Both the position numbers and the translations under genes were made by a program. This document shows, piece by piece, positions 16,071 to 25,092 of a stretch of 64,000 nucleotides of DNA. The notes below the pieces were generated by a model that was not told where the DNA came from, did not search any database, and was given only the letters and a program-made list of their open reading frames with translations. Source of the DNA: Klebsiella aerogenes (GTDB lineage: Bacteria; Pseudomonadota; Gammaproteobacteria; Enterobacterales; Enterobacteriaceae); assembly GCA_029027985.1 (NCBI GenBank), contig CP119076.1:4214422-4278421 (forward strand), in the 5' to 3' direction. Position 1 is the first letter of the stretch, and each line of letters opens with the position of its first letter.

Positions 16071-16445
16071 ATGGCACTTGAAGAATACGTCGGCTCAATC
16101 GTCCTGTACGTGGACGGCCAGGAGATTGAGGTTACCGATATTCGTCCTCAGACGAACACCGGCCGCAAGCTGGTGAAGACCATGAACCGCACCGGCCGCG
16201 CTAAAGGTTACGCAAAAGGTATCGCCGAGCACCAGCTGCAGATCACCGTTGTGATGCCGAAAAACGTCGCGCAGCCGGACTGGGATGAAATGGTGGGCGC
16301 AAAACTGACCACCATGGATATGGACGGTAACCCGCTGTATAGCTACCTGGACTGCTTCTCCACCCAGACCGGCGAACAGTACACCGTGGATAACGAAGCC
16401 CGCCGCGATATCACGATCCAGTCACTGCGTAAGGTACAAGGCTAA
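16071..16445 (+). CDS. Tail tube protein (Mu gpM-like)
   Basis: This 124-residue beta-rich protein begins ALEEYVGSIVLYVDGQEIEV, with RTGRAKGYAKGIAEHQLQITVVMP in the middle; both blocks are conserved in Mu gpM. It polymerises into the inner tube under the sheath. GGAG lies upstream and the stop overlaps the chaperone gene start, so the next gene is translationally coupled. Confidence 0.88.
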   Translation: MALEEYVGSIVLYVDGQEIEVTDIRPQTNTGRKLVKTMNRTGRAKGYAKGIAEHQLQITVVMPKNVAQPDWDEMVGAKLTTMDMDGNPLYSYLDCFSTQTGEQYTVDNEARRDITIQSLRKVQG

Positions 16446-16840
16446 TGAAAGCATCAGGACAATTACTCTACGGCGTGCCTCACGGTGACGTCATCCTCTA
16501 CGACTACACCGTGACGGTTCCGGTAATACGGCATACCGTCAATGCCCTGGCGGCGACAAACGAAGCCTTTGGCGAAACGGAATCGCCTGCAGCCTCGATG
16601 TACTACCGCGTGGCGGTCATGGCTGAAGTCATCGAGTCTCTGGGCGACCTGAAAAAGGAAGACATCACGGCAGAGCTGTTACTGGATGGCCTGACCGATG
16701 ACGACATGGACCTCCTAGATGCAGAGCTGGCCGGGCTTAAAAAAAAGCGGATGCGCGTACCGCCGGTCTCTCAGGGCTCCGACGAGCCACCCTCATCCTC
16801 GGACGATTTGGCATCAGCGCAGACCGCATCGAAGGAATGA
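16445..16840 (+). CDS. Tail assembly chaperone, short form (Mu gp41-like)
   Basis: The 131-residue product of the zero frame belongs to the tail assembly chaperone family (Phage_TAC_7-like): PHGDVILYDYTVTVPVIRHTVNALAAT, then MYYRVAVMAEVIESLGDLKKEDI. It would bind the tape measure protein with the longer frameshift form. Its last 30 residues after the slip site are low-complexity Ser/Asp/Pro, consistent with a region under little constraint in this frame. The start overlaps the tube stop. Confidence 0.82.
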   Translation: MKASGQLLYGVPHGDVILYDYTVTVPVIRHTVNALAATNEAFGETESPAASMYYRVAVMAEVIESLGDLKKEDITAELLLDGLTDDDMDLLDAELAGLKKKRMRVPPVSQGSDEPPSSSDDLASAQTASKE

Positions 16841-16953
16841 CAGTCAGCGAGCTGACCAACTGGCTTGACGATCTCGACGGGTTGCACGGCAGGAAGCCGG
16901 CTTCCCGTACTCCTCATGTAAAATCCCGCAGGAAAAAGAAGGGGAAAAGGTAA
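16445..16953 (+). CDS. Tail assembly chaperone, -1 frameshift fusion (Mu gp41-gp42-like)
   Basis: At 16741-16747 the sequence A AAA AAG is in the zero frame at codons 100-101, the most efficient E. coli -1 slippery heptamer. After a -1 shift the frame stays open to TAA at 16951-16953, adding 68 residues (ADARTAGLSGLRRATLILGRF onward, ending in a very basic tail) for about 169 in total. The stop touches the tape measure ATG. Such fusions are a near-universal feature of long-tailed phages and are described for Mu gp41/gp42. The extension also contains an ATG at 16837, but it lacks a spaced ribosome site. Confidence 0.85.
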
Positions 16954-19104
16954 ATGCGTGCTCTACAGCTTGCCATGACCCTGATGGCAAAAGACCAGGG
17001 GTCTAAGGTACTGCGCCAGACTCTGGCCGACGTCTTAAAGCAGACCAATGCCAATAAGAAAGCCGAGGAAGAAGCCGCCCGCGTCCGTGAACAGTCGGCA
17101 CAGAGCGGCATCCGCGCATCCCGAACCCTGCAGCAGGAGTATCAGCGGGCAGCGAATGCCCGTTCTGTGCTGGGGATCCGTTCTGAACGCGACATCCAGC
17201 GCGAGATAGCGCAGACGCAGGCCGCCTATAATCGTCTGCTCCGAACCGGCACCCTCACCGCTAATGAACAGACCCGCGCGTTTCGTGCGATGACGAACCA
17301 GGTCGCGCAGCTGCGCACCGAGCTCAATGGTGCCGGTCAGTCAATGTCACGCATGGAACGCGCCCGTATGTGGGGTGGTAATGTCACAGCGTTCGCCGGC
17401 GGTATCGCAGCCGCGGGGGCTATTGTCGCCCCCTCAGTGCGTAACCAGATGACGTATCAGCAACGTCTGGCCATGATGGCCAACACTGCGTTTGCAGATG
17501 ATAACCTTGCCGGCCGTCAGGCAGGCATGCAGTCGATGGATAAGTTGATCCGCCGTGCCGTTTCTGTTGGTGGTGGTAGTAAGGAGACGGCTGCTGATAC
17601 GCTTGATACGCTCCTGGCCTCCGGGGCTGTTGATTACGGTTCAGCAGAACGTCTACTCCCCACACTGCAAAAATATTCAACGGCAACAGGTGCTGATTCT
17701 AAAGACCTCGCCATGATAGCGATTCGTCTGAAGCAAACTTTCGGCCTCAATGATGGTGATATACCTAAAGCTCTCAACATGGCGATAAGTGCTGGCCAGG
17801 CTGGCTCATTCGAGCTTGCCGATATGGCGAAGTTCTTACCGGCTCAGCTTGCGAATGCGAGTAATGCCGGCATGAGAGGCCTGGACGATTTCGCTTCCCT
17901 CCTGGGTTTTAATCAGGCAGCTGCTATTACTGCAGGTTCCAGTGATCAGGCGGGTACGAACGTAACTCAATTGTTGGCAAAAATAACGAGCCAGGATGCA
18001 GCAAATGCTGCTGCCCGTATCGTTTATAACGGTAAAGGTATTGATCTTCCGGGCTCCATTGTTGCCGCCCAGGGTAAGGGATTGAATGCTCTTGATGCAT
18101 TTAGTGGGATAGTAGACAAGATCGTCGCGAGTAATCCTGCATATCAGAAACTTGAGAAACAACTAGCGGGTACGACTGACGGGTCTACCCGCCAACAAAT
18201 AATGGCATCTCAGGCAAAAGTACTGGAAGGCTCTTCTGTTGGGCGAATTATCGCAGATCAGCAAGCACTGATGGCCCTGGTTGCCTACAGAGCGAATCGC
18301 AAATATGCCTACGATGTCCGAGATAGCGCCAACCTTCAGCGGGATTTGCCTGAAGGGCAGACAGCTGGTGAGCAGAACTTTGAGTTAATCAAAGGGACAA
18401 ACCTTTTCAAGGTCAACCAGCTCAACAATACCCGGGATTTTGCGCAGATGGACTCTATCCAGCCGCTGTCAGATGTGCTGGGTAAGCTCTCTGGCGAACT
18501 CAACGATTACGCTGGCGCGTATCCGGGCCTGACAAAAGCACTAGCTGGCGCTGAAACCGCAATCAAAGCAATGACGGCCGCAGCATGGGCGTTCGCCGGC
18601 ATCAAGTTTCTTTCCTCTGCAGGTGCGGCAGCAACAGCCGGCGGTACTGCAGCGGCAGGTGCTGGAGCAGCCAGCCGTATTCCGGGCTGGGCTGGCCGGC
18701 TCGGCCTCATCGGTGGTCGTGTACTGGCACCGTTTGCACTCTGGCAAGGTGCTGACGCCGCGCCACTGTTGCAGGTCAGTCGTGGTGATGCCGAGGCGCG
18801 CGCCCGGCTTGAAAAAGGTAATTACCCTAACGATCAGGCCAGGATGCTTGATGCACTGAAATCCCGCCCGGGGCTCATGGATGCATGGGATGAAGTAAAA
18901 GCCTGGTGGGCTTCACCATCAAGTATCAGCATCCCTCAGTCTGCCAACGGTTACCCGGTGCCTCCGTTCGCGCAGCAGCCAGCGGCGCAGCCCCTCATCA
19001 ACATCACCACCCAGCTACAGGTCGATGGCCGGGTACTGGCAGAGGTTGTTAACGAAGCTAACGGCCAGTCTGCTGCGCGTGGGCCGCAGGGAGGACCGCA
19101 CTGA
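16954..19104 (+). CDS. Tape measure protein
   Basis: The protein has 716 residues and directly follows the chaperone genes. It has a long helical N-terminal half (repeated QxxxxxxxRxxL patterns, AQTQAAYNRLLRTGTLT), then a TP901-like conserved core around MTYQQRLAMMANTAF to GSSDQAGTNVTQLLAKI (about residues 165-340). Hydrophobic Ala/Gly-rich helices lie near 540-600 (TAAAWAFAGIKFLSSAGAAATAGG). It sets tail length and is ejected with DNA. The stretch from about 17560 to 18440 is noticeably less GC-rich than the rest, suggesting recombination of the central domain. Confidence 0.88.
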   Translation: MRALQLAMTLMAKDQGSKVLRQTLADVLKQTNANKKAEEEAARVREQSAQSGIRASRTLQQEYQRAANARSVLGIRSERDIQREIAQTQAAYNRLLRTGTLTANEQTRAFRAMTNQVAQLRTELNGAGQSMSRMERARMWGGNVTAFAGGIAAAGAIVAPSVRNQMTYQQRLAMMANTAFADDNLAGRQAGMQSMDKLIRRAVSVGGGSKETAADTLDTLLASGAVDYGSAERLLPTLQKYSTATGADSKDLAMIAIRLKQTFGLNDGDIPKALNMAISAGQAGSFELADMAKFLPAQLANASNAGMRGLDDFASLLGFNQAAAITAGSSDQAGTNVTQLLAKITSQDAANAAARIVYNGKGIDLPGSIVAAQGKGLNALDAFSGIVDKIVASNPAYQKLEKQLAGTTDGSTRQQIMASQAKVLEGSSVGRIIADQQALMALVAYRANRKYAYDVRDSANLQRDLPEGQTAGEQNFELIKGTNLFKVNQLNNTRDFAQMDSIQPLSDVLGKLSGELNDYAGAYPGLTKALAGAETAIKAMTAAAWAFAGIKFLSSAGAAATAGGTAAAGAGAASRIPGWAGRLGLIGGRVLAPFALWQGADAAPLLQVSRGDAEARARLEKGNYPNDQARMLDALKSRPGLMDAWDEVKAWWASPSSISIPQSANGYPVPPFAQQPAAQPLINITTQLQVDGRVLAEVVNEANGQSAARGPQGGPH

Positions 19105-20417
19105 TGGCATGGGAAACAGACCTGCAGGACGCCAGCTTCCGGGGCGTCGCGTTCGATATCATTACCGCGCGTGACAGCGTGCAGCGCGATATCGCCCAAC
19201 ATGAATACCCGTATCGCAACGGGGCTAATATTGAAGACCTCGGCGGTAAACCCCGTAGCCTGCAGTGCCAGGCGGTGTTCTTTGGTGACGACTACGAAAG
19301 CAGGCTGCAGGCGTTTATCGCCGCCCTCGATACGCGTGGCCCGGGCGAGCTGATTCACCCTGTGTTCGGCTCCATGCCGGATATGTTGTGTTACGTCTAC
19401 CAGGTAAACCACGACGCGGAGAACCCCGATTACTGCACCGTTGATCTGCAGTTCCTGCAGGATGGTCTGGATGTCGAGTTCTTTGTACGCGAGTGGCCAC
19501 TCAGCCAGGCTGACGCCATCTTTAACCAGGCCCAGGGGATTCTCGATAACGCCGCGACGCTGCTGGATAACGCCATGAAGCCGCTACGAACGGCGCGGCA
19601 GTATCTGGCCCGGGCCAAAGCGCTGGGCGTGACGGCGCTGAATATGGTTGCTGTTCTGCGCGGCGATATCACCGGTTTTATCAGCAGCACCACCGATTTT
19701 GTGAATTTCCCGTCGGCCTTTATGAACGATATTCAGTCAGCCCTTAGCCTGCAGAGCTCAGCGGCGATGAGCTCTATCAGCAGCGACTCTGCCGTCTATG
19801 CGTCAGCGCCGGCCGTGGTCATCGCGGACTGGGCGGCGGTAAAAACACAGGCCGATGAAGTGGCCGCACTGCCGGCGGGTCTGGTCACTGGCGATGTAAC
19901 CGCATCAGTCGAGATGCCGGCGAACGTGACCACCAGTGATATCCGCGAGCTCATCGCGATGACCATGATCAGCGTGGCCATCGAGCTGGCGCAGCAGGCG
20001 TCAGACCTTCTTAGTGATGAGACCATCACGGCTTCACTCAGTCCCGCTGATATCAGTCTGATCGCCGGTGATGCCCGTCAGGCGGTACAGAACGCCATCG
20101 ACAGCGTGCGCAGTACCTGGGCGGCGGAGATGGAAAACGTCAGCAGTTCAGAGACGTCGATCGCCCTGCAGTATCAGCCGGTGATTGATGGCCTGCGCGA
20201 TACTGCGCTATCCCTGCAGTCGATGGCTGTGGCCCTGATTAATGCCCGGCCGCCGATGATTCAGCGCACTGTGGCCAGCGCCTCGAACCTGCACCTGCTT
20301 GCGCACCTGTGGTACGGCGACTACACCCGCGCCGGCGAGCTGAAGCTCCTGAATCCGTCCCTCCGGGACCCTAACAACATCATCCCGGGGGACGTGCTGA
20401 ATGGCTACGCAGAATAA
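19104..20417 (+). CDS. DNA circularisation / baseplate protein (Mu gpN-like)
   Basis: The N-terminal domain (WETDLQDASFRGVAFDIITARDSVQRDIAQHEYPYRNGANIEDLG) is the conserved DNA circulation family domain of Mu gpN. The middle is Ala/Ser-rich and helical, and the C-terminus has a LysM-like end (WYGDYTRAGELKLLNPSLRDPNNIIPGDVL). At 437 residues the size is normal. gpN is a baseplate component. It overlaps the tape measure stop and the gpP start. Confidence 0.87.
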   Translation: MAWETDLQDASFRGVAFDIITARDSVQRDIAQHEYPYRNGANIEDLGGKPRSLQCQAVFFGDDYESRLQAFIAALDTRGPGELIHPVFGSMPDMLCYVYQVNHDAENPDYCTVDLQFLQDGLDVEFFVREWPLSQADAIFNQAQGILDNAATLLDNAMKPLRTARQYLARAKALGVTALNMVAVLRGDITGFISSTTDFVNFPSAFMNDIQSALSLQSSAAMSSISSDSAVYASAPAVVIADWAAVKTQADEVAALPAGLVTGDVTASVEMPANVTTSDIRELIAMTMISVAIELAQQASDLLSDETITASLSPADISLIAGDARQAVQNAIDSVRSTWAAEMENVSSSETSIALQYQPVIDGLRDTALSLQSMAVALINARPPMIQRTVASASNLHLLAHLWYGDYTRAGELKLLNPSLRDPNNIIPGDVLNGYAE

Positions 20418-21636
20418 ACAGGCCGCGCAGGATATCGACCTCGACAAAGTCTCTGTGATCGTCGGTGGTAAGGTGCATTCCGACTGGTCCGGCTACGGTA
20501 TCGACAGCGACTTTCTTATCCCCGCCGATGCCTGGTCGATGCGTCTCGGTCTGCCGGCCGGCATCTTCCCTGAAGGCGTGGCCCGGGGTGTTCCTGTTCA
20601 GGTTCGCGTCGGGCCGGATGTTGTGATGTCCGGGCGCATAGACCGGGTTTCCCGTACAGTCAGCCGGGATCAGGTATCGCTGTCCGTCACCGGCCGTGAC
20701 GGTGCAGCCATCCTGGTGGACTGCGCATCACCTTTGCTGACCAGCCGTCAGGCCAGCCTGGAAGAAGTCATCGCCCAGGTCGTGCGGCCGCTGGGTATCA
20801 AAAACATCGAGCTGCACGCCGAGAGCTCGATCCGCAATGACAAAATCACCACCGAACCGGGCGAGCGTGCCTGGGATATCCTGTTGCGGGCCTGTGCCGG
20901 TCGCGGGCTCTGGCCGTGGTTCCGCCCGGATGGCACGCTGGTTATCGGTGGCCCGGATTACACCACTGCGCCGGTGGCCACGCTGGTGATGCGCCGTTCC
21001 GGCGAGGGCAATAACCTGCTCAGCCTCACCGATGAAAGCAGCATGGAGCGCAGCTTCTCCCGGCTCACCGTGCTGGCGCAGGGGCATGCACATTCGACTA
21101 ACAACAAGAAAGAACTGGGGATAGTTGATGTTGACAGTGTGACCACTGCGACTGTGGCAGAAGATGATGACACCGCGATCGAGATGGAAACCGGCATCGC
21201 CGAGACCGGACAGCACGGTCTGCAGTTTATCGTTGAGGATCCGACGGTCACGTATTACCGGCCGCAGGTGGTGGTTATGCATGACGCCGATGACCTGGAC
21301 CAGGTCCGCTACCGCGCCCGCAAGATGATGGCCGATGCTCGCCTGGAGGGTTACAGCCTGATTGCCCGGGTTCAGGGCCACCGTACCAGCGACGGCGTGT
21401 TATGGGAGCCCGGGCAGCGCATCCACGTTATCAGCGAGCCTCACGGCATCGATGCCGTCTATTTTCTGATGGGGCGGGAGTTCACCGGCGGACGTCCGGG
21501 CGGCGCGGTGACCACGCTCAGGCTGAAAGAAGACGGCGTCTGGATACCTGACGCGTGGCCGAAGAAGAAAAAGGCCCGTAAGGGACGGAAAAAGAAAAAA
21601 CTGGAAACGGGAATAGTCGATGTGGAACCAGGTTGA
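20401..21636 (+). CDS. Baseplate hub protein (Mu gpP-like)
   Basis: The 411-residue protein is related to the gp27/gpD-type hub proteins: VRVGPDVVMSGRIDRVSRTVSRDQVSLSVTGRDGAAILVDC near residues 60-110, LGIKNIELHAESS, and ARKMMADARLEGYSLIARVQGHR with VLWEPGQRIHV in the C-terminal half. It forms the hub that carries the spike. The C-terminus is an unusual Lys/Arg-rich tail (KKKKARKGRKKKKLE). The gene overlaps gpN by 17 bases and gp45 by 17 bases. Confidence 0.85.
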   Translation: MATQNKQAAQDIDLDKVSVIVGGKVHSDWSGYGIDSDFLIPADAWSMRLGLPAGIFPEGVARGVPVQVRVGPDVVMSGRIDRVSRTVSRDQVSLSVTGRDGAAILVDCASPLLTSRQASLEEVIAQVVRPLGIKNIELHAESSIRNDKITTEPGERAWDILLRACAGRGLWPWFRPDGTLVIGGPDYTTAPVATLVMRRSGEGNNLLSLTDESSMERSFSRLTVLAQGHAHSTNNKKELGIVDVDSVTTATVAEDDDTAIEMETGIAETGQHGLQFIVEDPTVTYYRPQVVVMHDADDLDQVRYRARKMMADARLEGYSLIARVQGHRTSDGVLWEPGQRIHVISEPHGIDAVYFLMGREFTGGRPGGAVTTLRLKEDGVWIPDAWPKKKKARKGRKKKKLETGIVDVEPG

Positions 21637-22201
21637 TCAACGTATCCGCTCCGCACTGCGCGGTATCAGGCTCGCTTTCAGGGGGCGTTTAACCCGTGTT
21701 AAAAGCGATTTAAGTATCCAGCAGGTGCAGGTTAACGGCCTCGCCGGCGAGAAGCTGCAGGACGCCGAACTGTTCCAGCACTTCGGGTTTACCAGTTGCC
21801 CGCCTGCCGGCACTCAGTGTATCGTGCTCCCTATCGGTGGCCAGACGTCCCATTCCATCATCATCGCCACGGAGAACGGCGCATACCGCCTGCAGGTGGC
21901 GAGCGGTGAAGTGGCCATCTACTCTGACGAAGGCGCTTTTGTGCATATCAAAAAGGGCCGTATTGTCGAGGTGGAGTGCGACGAGTACCACGTGAAGACA
22001 AAAAAATATACCGTGGACGCAGAGGACTATGGCGTCACCGCCACCGCCGGCGCAACATTTGAGACGCCATTACTCAAAGCCTCTGACCAGCTGGCCGACG
22101 GTAAATCGACGCTCGATGCGATACGCGAGACCTATGATGACCATGACCACGAACATGGCGGCGACGCCGGCACAACGGATAAACCGAACCAGCAGATGTA
22201 A
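21620..22201 (+). CDS. Membrane-piercing spike protein (Mu gp45-like)
   Basis: The N-terminal OB-like domain (RLTRVKSDLSIQQVQVNGLAGEKLQDAELFQHFGFTSCPPAGTQCIVLPIGG) is followed by a beta-helix region of short repeats and a C-terminal HDHEH cluster. That His pattern is the metal-binding apex of Mu gp45/P2 gpV spikes. It is a trimer at the baseplate tip that punctures the outer membrane. At 193 residues it matches Mu gp45. It is the last gene before the third late-promoter-like site. Confidence 0.87.
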   Translation: MWNQVDQRIRSALRGIRLAFRGRLTRVKSDLSIQQVQVNGLAGEKLQDAELFQHFGFTSCPPAGTQCIVLPIGGQTSHSIIIATENGAYRLQVASGEVAIYSDEGAFVHIKKGRIVEVECDEYHVKTKKYTVDAEDYGVTATAGATFETPLLKASDQLADGKSTLDAIRETYDDHDHEHGGDAGTTDKPNQQM

Positions 22202-22217
22202 CCCCCTCCGAACCCAC

Positions 22218-22267
22218 TGAACCTCTTCAGCTTAATCCGTGTATACCGCGCTGCCATCATGGCAGCG
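22218..22267 (+). promoter_or_regulatory. Candidate late promoter upstream of gene 46
   Basis: The dyad TGAA-CCTC-TTCA at 22218-22229 carries the same ACCCAC prefix as the other two. At the fixed distance, 22255-22260 reads CATCAT (-12 to -7) and the start falls on the GTG at 22267. A perfect GCTGCCAT-C-ATGGCAGC palindrome (22250-22266) covers the -10 region. Confidence 0.5.
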
Positions 22268-22623
22268 TGGACAGACTATTAGACCCGACAACCGGCGACT
22301 ACGCCGGCACGAGCACCAGCACCCTGGCTAACGCAGTGTATCTGCGTCTGACCATCCCGCTCGGCTCGTGGTGGGCGCAGCCGGCTGTCGGTTCAAAGCT
22401 TTACCTGCTGAGGAGAGAGAAAGATGTAACCCGCGTACATAAGCTCGCTCGCCAGTATGCCGAAGAGGCGCTGGCACCGCTGACGGCCGATACCGACGGT
22501 CGGGCAAAAAGTATCACAGTAGAAACCTTTCAGGGGGAGCCGGGCTGGCTCCTTTTGTTGATCACCGTTATTCAGGCCGATGGTATTACCGTCACCTTTA
22601 AGCATTTTGTGAGGGTTATTTAA
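22267..22623 (+). CDS. Baseplate protein (Mu gp46-like, GPW/gp25 family)
   Basis: A 118-residue protein of the family that includes Mu gp46, P2 gpW and T4 gp25, the wedge subunit that starts sheath assembly. It begins DRLLDPTTGDYAGTSTSTLANAVYLRLTIPLGSW, the usual gp46 opening, and contains KLYLLRREKDVTRVHKLARQYAEEAL. The only sensible start is GTG at 22267; the ATG at 22259 is in another frame and stops at once. No ribosome site precedes it. It abuts the gp47 gene. Confidence 0.82.
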   Translation: MDRLLDPTTGDYAGTSTSTLANAVYLRLTIPLGSWWAQPAVGSKLYLLRREKDVTRVHKLARQYAEEALAPLTADTDGRAKSITVETFQGEPGWLLLLITVIQADGITVTFKHFVRVI

Positions 22624-23684
22624 TGCCGTTTATCACGCCGACGTTTGACAATATCCGCAGTGATATTCTGCGCGATATTAAAAACCTGAATACAGACGCG
22701 GATATCGGCGTTGACAGCGACTTATATATCCGGGCCAGCGCAGTAGCCAGCGTGGCCACCGGTATTTATCAGTATCAGGGCTGGATAGTTCGCCAGATAT
22801 TTCCCGACACCGCCGATACCGAGTTTCTCGAATGGCACGCCCGCACACGCGGCTTGTATCGCAAGTCGGCCACTACGGCCAGCGGCACCCTGACGGTCAC
22901 CGGCGAACCCGGCGCGACGGCAGCGGCCGGCTACAGTGTGACGCGCGGTAGCCTGACGTATACCACCACGGCTGCCGTGACGCTTGATAGTGACGGTAAC
23001 GGCACGGTAGCGGCGAGCTATTCCACTGCCGGCGCTGCCGGTAATACCACGGCTATCACAACAGGCACGTTTACCAGCACGCCGACAGGGTTCGACAGTA
23101 CCGTTATTATCGGGATTATGTCCGGGGGGACTGACCAGGAATCGGATACCGAGCTGCTGGACCGTCTGCTTGACATTATTCGTCGCGCTCCAGCCGGCGG
23201 GAATAAGTACGACTACCGCCGCTGGGCGATGTCCGTGGATGGCGTCACGGCCGCTTATGTTTATCCTCTGCGGCGCGGTCTGGGTACCGTTGATGTGGTT
23301 ATTACCTCGGCCGACGGCTTACCCTCAGCCGAAATTATCGCCGCCACGCAGGCATATATCGACGATGTACGTCCGGTAACGGCAAAGAACTGCCTGGTAC
23401 TGGGGCCAACGATTAAAACGGTAGACCTCGTTATTCAGGTTTCGCTTGATGGTGTAACAATTGATGTGGCGCGTGAAAATATTATTTCCACGCTGACCGA
23501 CTATATCAATAAATTACCGCCGGGTGAGCCCTTTATTCGTTCTCAGGCCGAGATGTTAATTTCTATCGTGACCGGTGTCGTGGACCGTGTCATCGTCTCG
23601 CCGACGTCGAACGTATTTCCTGACGTCAGTGAAACCGTCGTGGAATGGATCCGTGTCGGCAGCATCGAGGTATCGCAGCTATGA
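22623..23684 (+). CDS. Baseplate J-like wedge protein (Mu gp47-like)
   Basis: The 353-residue protein belongs to the baseplate J family: PFITPTFDNIRSDILRDIKN at the start, DTAFLEWHARTRGLYRKSAT-like block near 60, GGTDQESDTELLDRLLDIIRRAPAGGNKYDYRRWAMSVDGVTAAYVYP at 165-210. It forms baseplate wedges with gp46 and gp48. The start overlaps the gp46 stop by one base and the end overlaps gp48 by four (ATGA). Confidence 0.88.
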   Translation: MPFITPTFDNIRSDILRDIKNLNTDADIGVDSDLYIRASAVASVATGIYQYQGWIVRQIFPDTADTEFLEWHARTRGLYRKSATTASGTLTVTGEPGATAAAGYSVTRGSLTYTTTAAVTLDSDGNGTVAASYSTAGAAGNTTAITTGTFTSTPTGFDSTVIIGIMSGGTDQESDTELLDRLLDIIRRAPAGGNKYDYRRWAMSVDGVTAAYVYPLRRGLGTVDVVITSADGLPSAEIIAATQAYIDDVRPVTAKNCLVLGPTIKTVDLVIQVSLDGVTIDVARENIISTLTDYINKLPPGEPFIRSQAEMLISIVTGVVDRVIVSPTSNVFPDVSETVVEWIRVGSIEVSQL

Positions 23685-24337
23685 GCAATGCGAAGAGCCT
23701 CTTATCCCTGTTACTGCCGCCGGTTGCCTACGATACGCAGCAGCCAGCCCTATCTGCTGAGTTATCGGCAGAAGGTAACGCATTCGATGCAACGGATGAA
23801 TCCGCAAATAATGCACTGAATGCTGTTGCACCATTTTTTGCTGATAACCTGCTGACAGACTGGGAGCGTGTTTTAGATGTCACGCCTAATGAGGATGACG
23901 GTTATCAGCAGCGTCTCGATCGCGTCCTGATTAAGCTGTCAGAAATTGGTGGTTTAAGTATTCCGTATTTCATCACCATGGCCAGCAGGATTGGTTACAC
24001 CATCACCATTGATGAATTACAGCCCTTCAGGGTCGGTTCCAGTCGCTGCGGTGACACGCTCTATATCGACGATATTATTTTTACGTGGCGGGTAAACGTC
24101 TATGGGTTAGAGGTTCCGCTTTATTATTTCCGCACCGGGACTTCCCGTGTTGGCGAACGGCTCATGACGCTGGGCGATAAAGTTCTTGAAACGACATTCA
24201 ATGAATTAAAGCCCGCACATACCCTTTGTTATTTCCTCTACGAATCCGAAATGACCTATCCGCTTTATCTGGATGGTTCATTTGCGCTGGATGGCGAACA
24301 GCCAATGACCGGCTACGTAGAAAAAACCAACGATTAA
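23681..24337 (+). CDS. Baseplate / tail protein (Mu gp48-like, DUF2313)
   Basis: The start at 23681 (MSNAKSLLSLLLPPVAYDTQ) overlaps the gp47 stop as ATGA; the frame is open slightly further up but without a ribosome site. The 218-residue protein fits the DUF2313/gp48 family: VLDVTPNEDDGYQQRLDRVLIKLSEIGGLSIPYFITMASRIGYTITI, then ELKPAHTLCYFLYE. It completes the wedge and connects to the fibre genes downstream. Confidence 0.82.
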   Translation: MSNAKSLLSLLLPPVAYDTQQPALSAELSAEGNAFDATDESANNALNAVAPFFADNLLTDWERVLDVTPNEDDGYQQRLDRVLIKLSEIGGLSIPYFITMASRIGYTITIDELQPFRVGSSRCGDTLYIDDIIFTWRVNVYGLEVPLYYFRTGTSRVGERLMTLGDKVLETTFNELKPAHTLCYFLYESEMTYPLYLDGSFALDGEQPMTGYVEKTND

Positions 24338-24348
24338 CGGAGTATTAT

Positions 24349-25092
24349 ATGCAAAGCCTGATGCCTCCGGTTGATGCGCCAAATAATGAATTCAGCGACG
24401 GTAACCCCTCGCTGGGGACGCTGGGAACCATTGTCAGAGCATTGTTCCTGAATAATGTGCAGGGTGCCATCCGGTCTGTACAAAGTGAACTGCTGTCTAT
24501 TCTGGCTGCTGCAAATATCAATCCTGATGGCGACAGTAATACGCAGGTTTTGCAGGCCATTAATAAAATCATGGTCGATTCAAATATGTCGGTACCTTAC
24601 GGCATACCGCTACCCTGGCCAACCAGTACACCGCCGACGGGATATTTAATCTGCAACGGTGCGTCATTCAGCGCGGCGACCTATCCGAATCTGGCTGCAG
24701 TTTATACCGGGGGCGTGTTACCTGATTTACGGGGACAAACCATCAAAGGGTTACCGGCCTCTGGCCGTGCGCTGCTCAGTCTTGAAGCTGACGGCAATAA
24801 AACGCATACCCATGGAGCATCAGCGTCCCAGACTGACCTGGGCACAAAAACCACCAGCGAAGACAACGAGCACGATCACGGCTGGGGGTCCGCGATGCAA
24901 AAACAAGGTGGCAGCGACCAGGAAGTTGGTAGCAATGGCGGTACTGGATTCGGGCGGACCTCTGTGCAACCCCCGCATTCACACACAGTTTATATCGGCC
25001 CACATGGTCACACGATAACTATTGATGCGTCCGGTAATTCCGAAACCACGGTTAAAAACATGGCATTTCATTATATTGTGAGGGCGGCATAA
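24349..25092 (+). CDS. Tail fibre protein with collar domain
   Basis: The 247-residue protein starts at ATG 24349 with CGGAG upstream. An N-terminal attachment part (residues 1-80) is followed by a tail-collar domain (PYGIPLPWPTSTPPTGYLICNGASF, PNLAAVYTGGVLPDLRGQTIKGL) and a His-rich tip (THTHG, DHG, HSHT, HGHT). That pattern resembles short receptor-binding fibres such as T4 gp12 and lambda side fibres, which bind metal at their tip. It would bind the host surface. A tail fibre assembly gene follows directly. Confidence 0.8.
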   Translation: MQSLMPPVDAPNNEFSDGNPSLGTLGTIVRALFLNNVQGAIRSVQSELLSILAAANINPDGDSNTQVLQAINKIMVDSNMSVPYGIPLPWPTSTPPTGYLICNGASFSAATYPNLAAVYTGGVLPDLRGQTIKGLPASGRALLSLEADGNKTHTHGASASQTDLGTKTTSEDNEHDHGWGSAMQKQGGSDQEVGSNGGTGFGRTSVQPPHSHTVYIGPHGHTITIDASGNSETTVKNMAFHYIVRAA

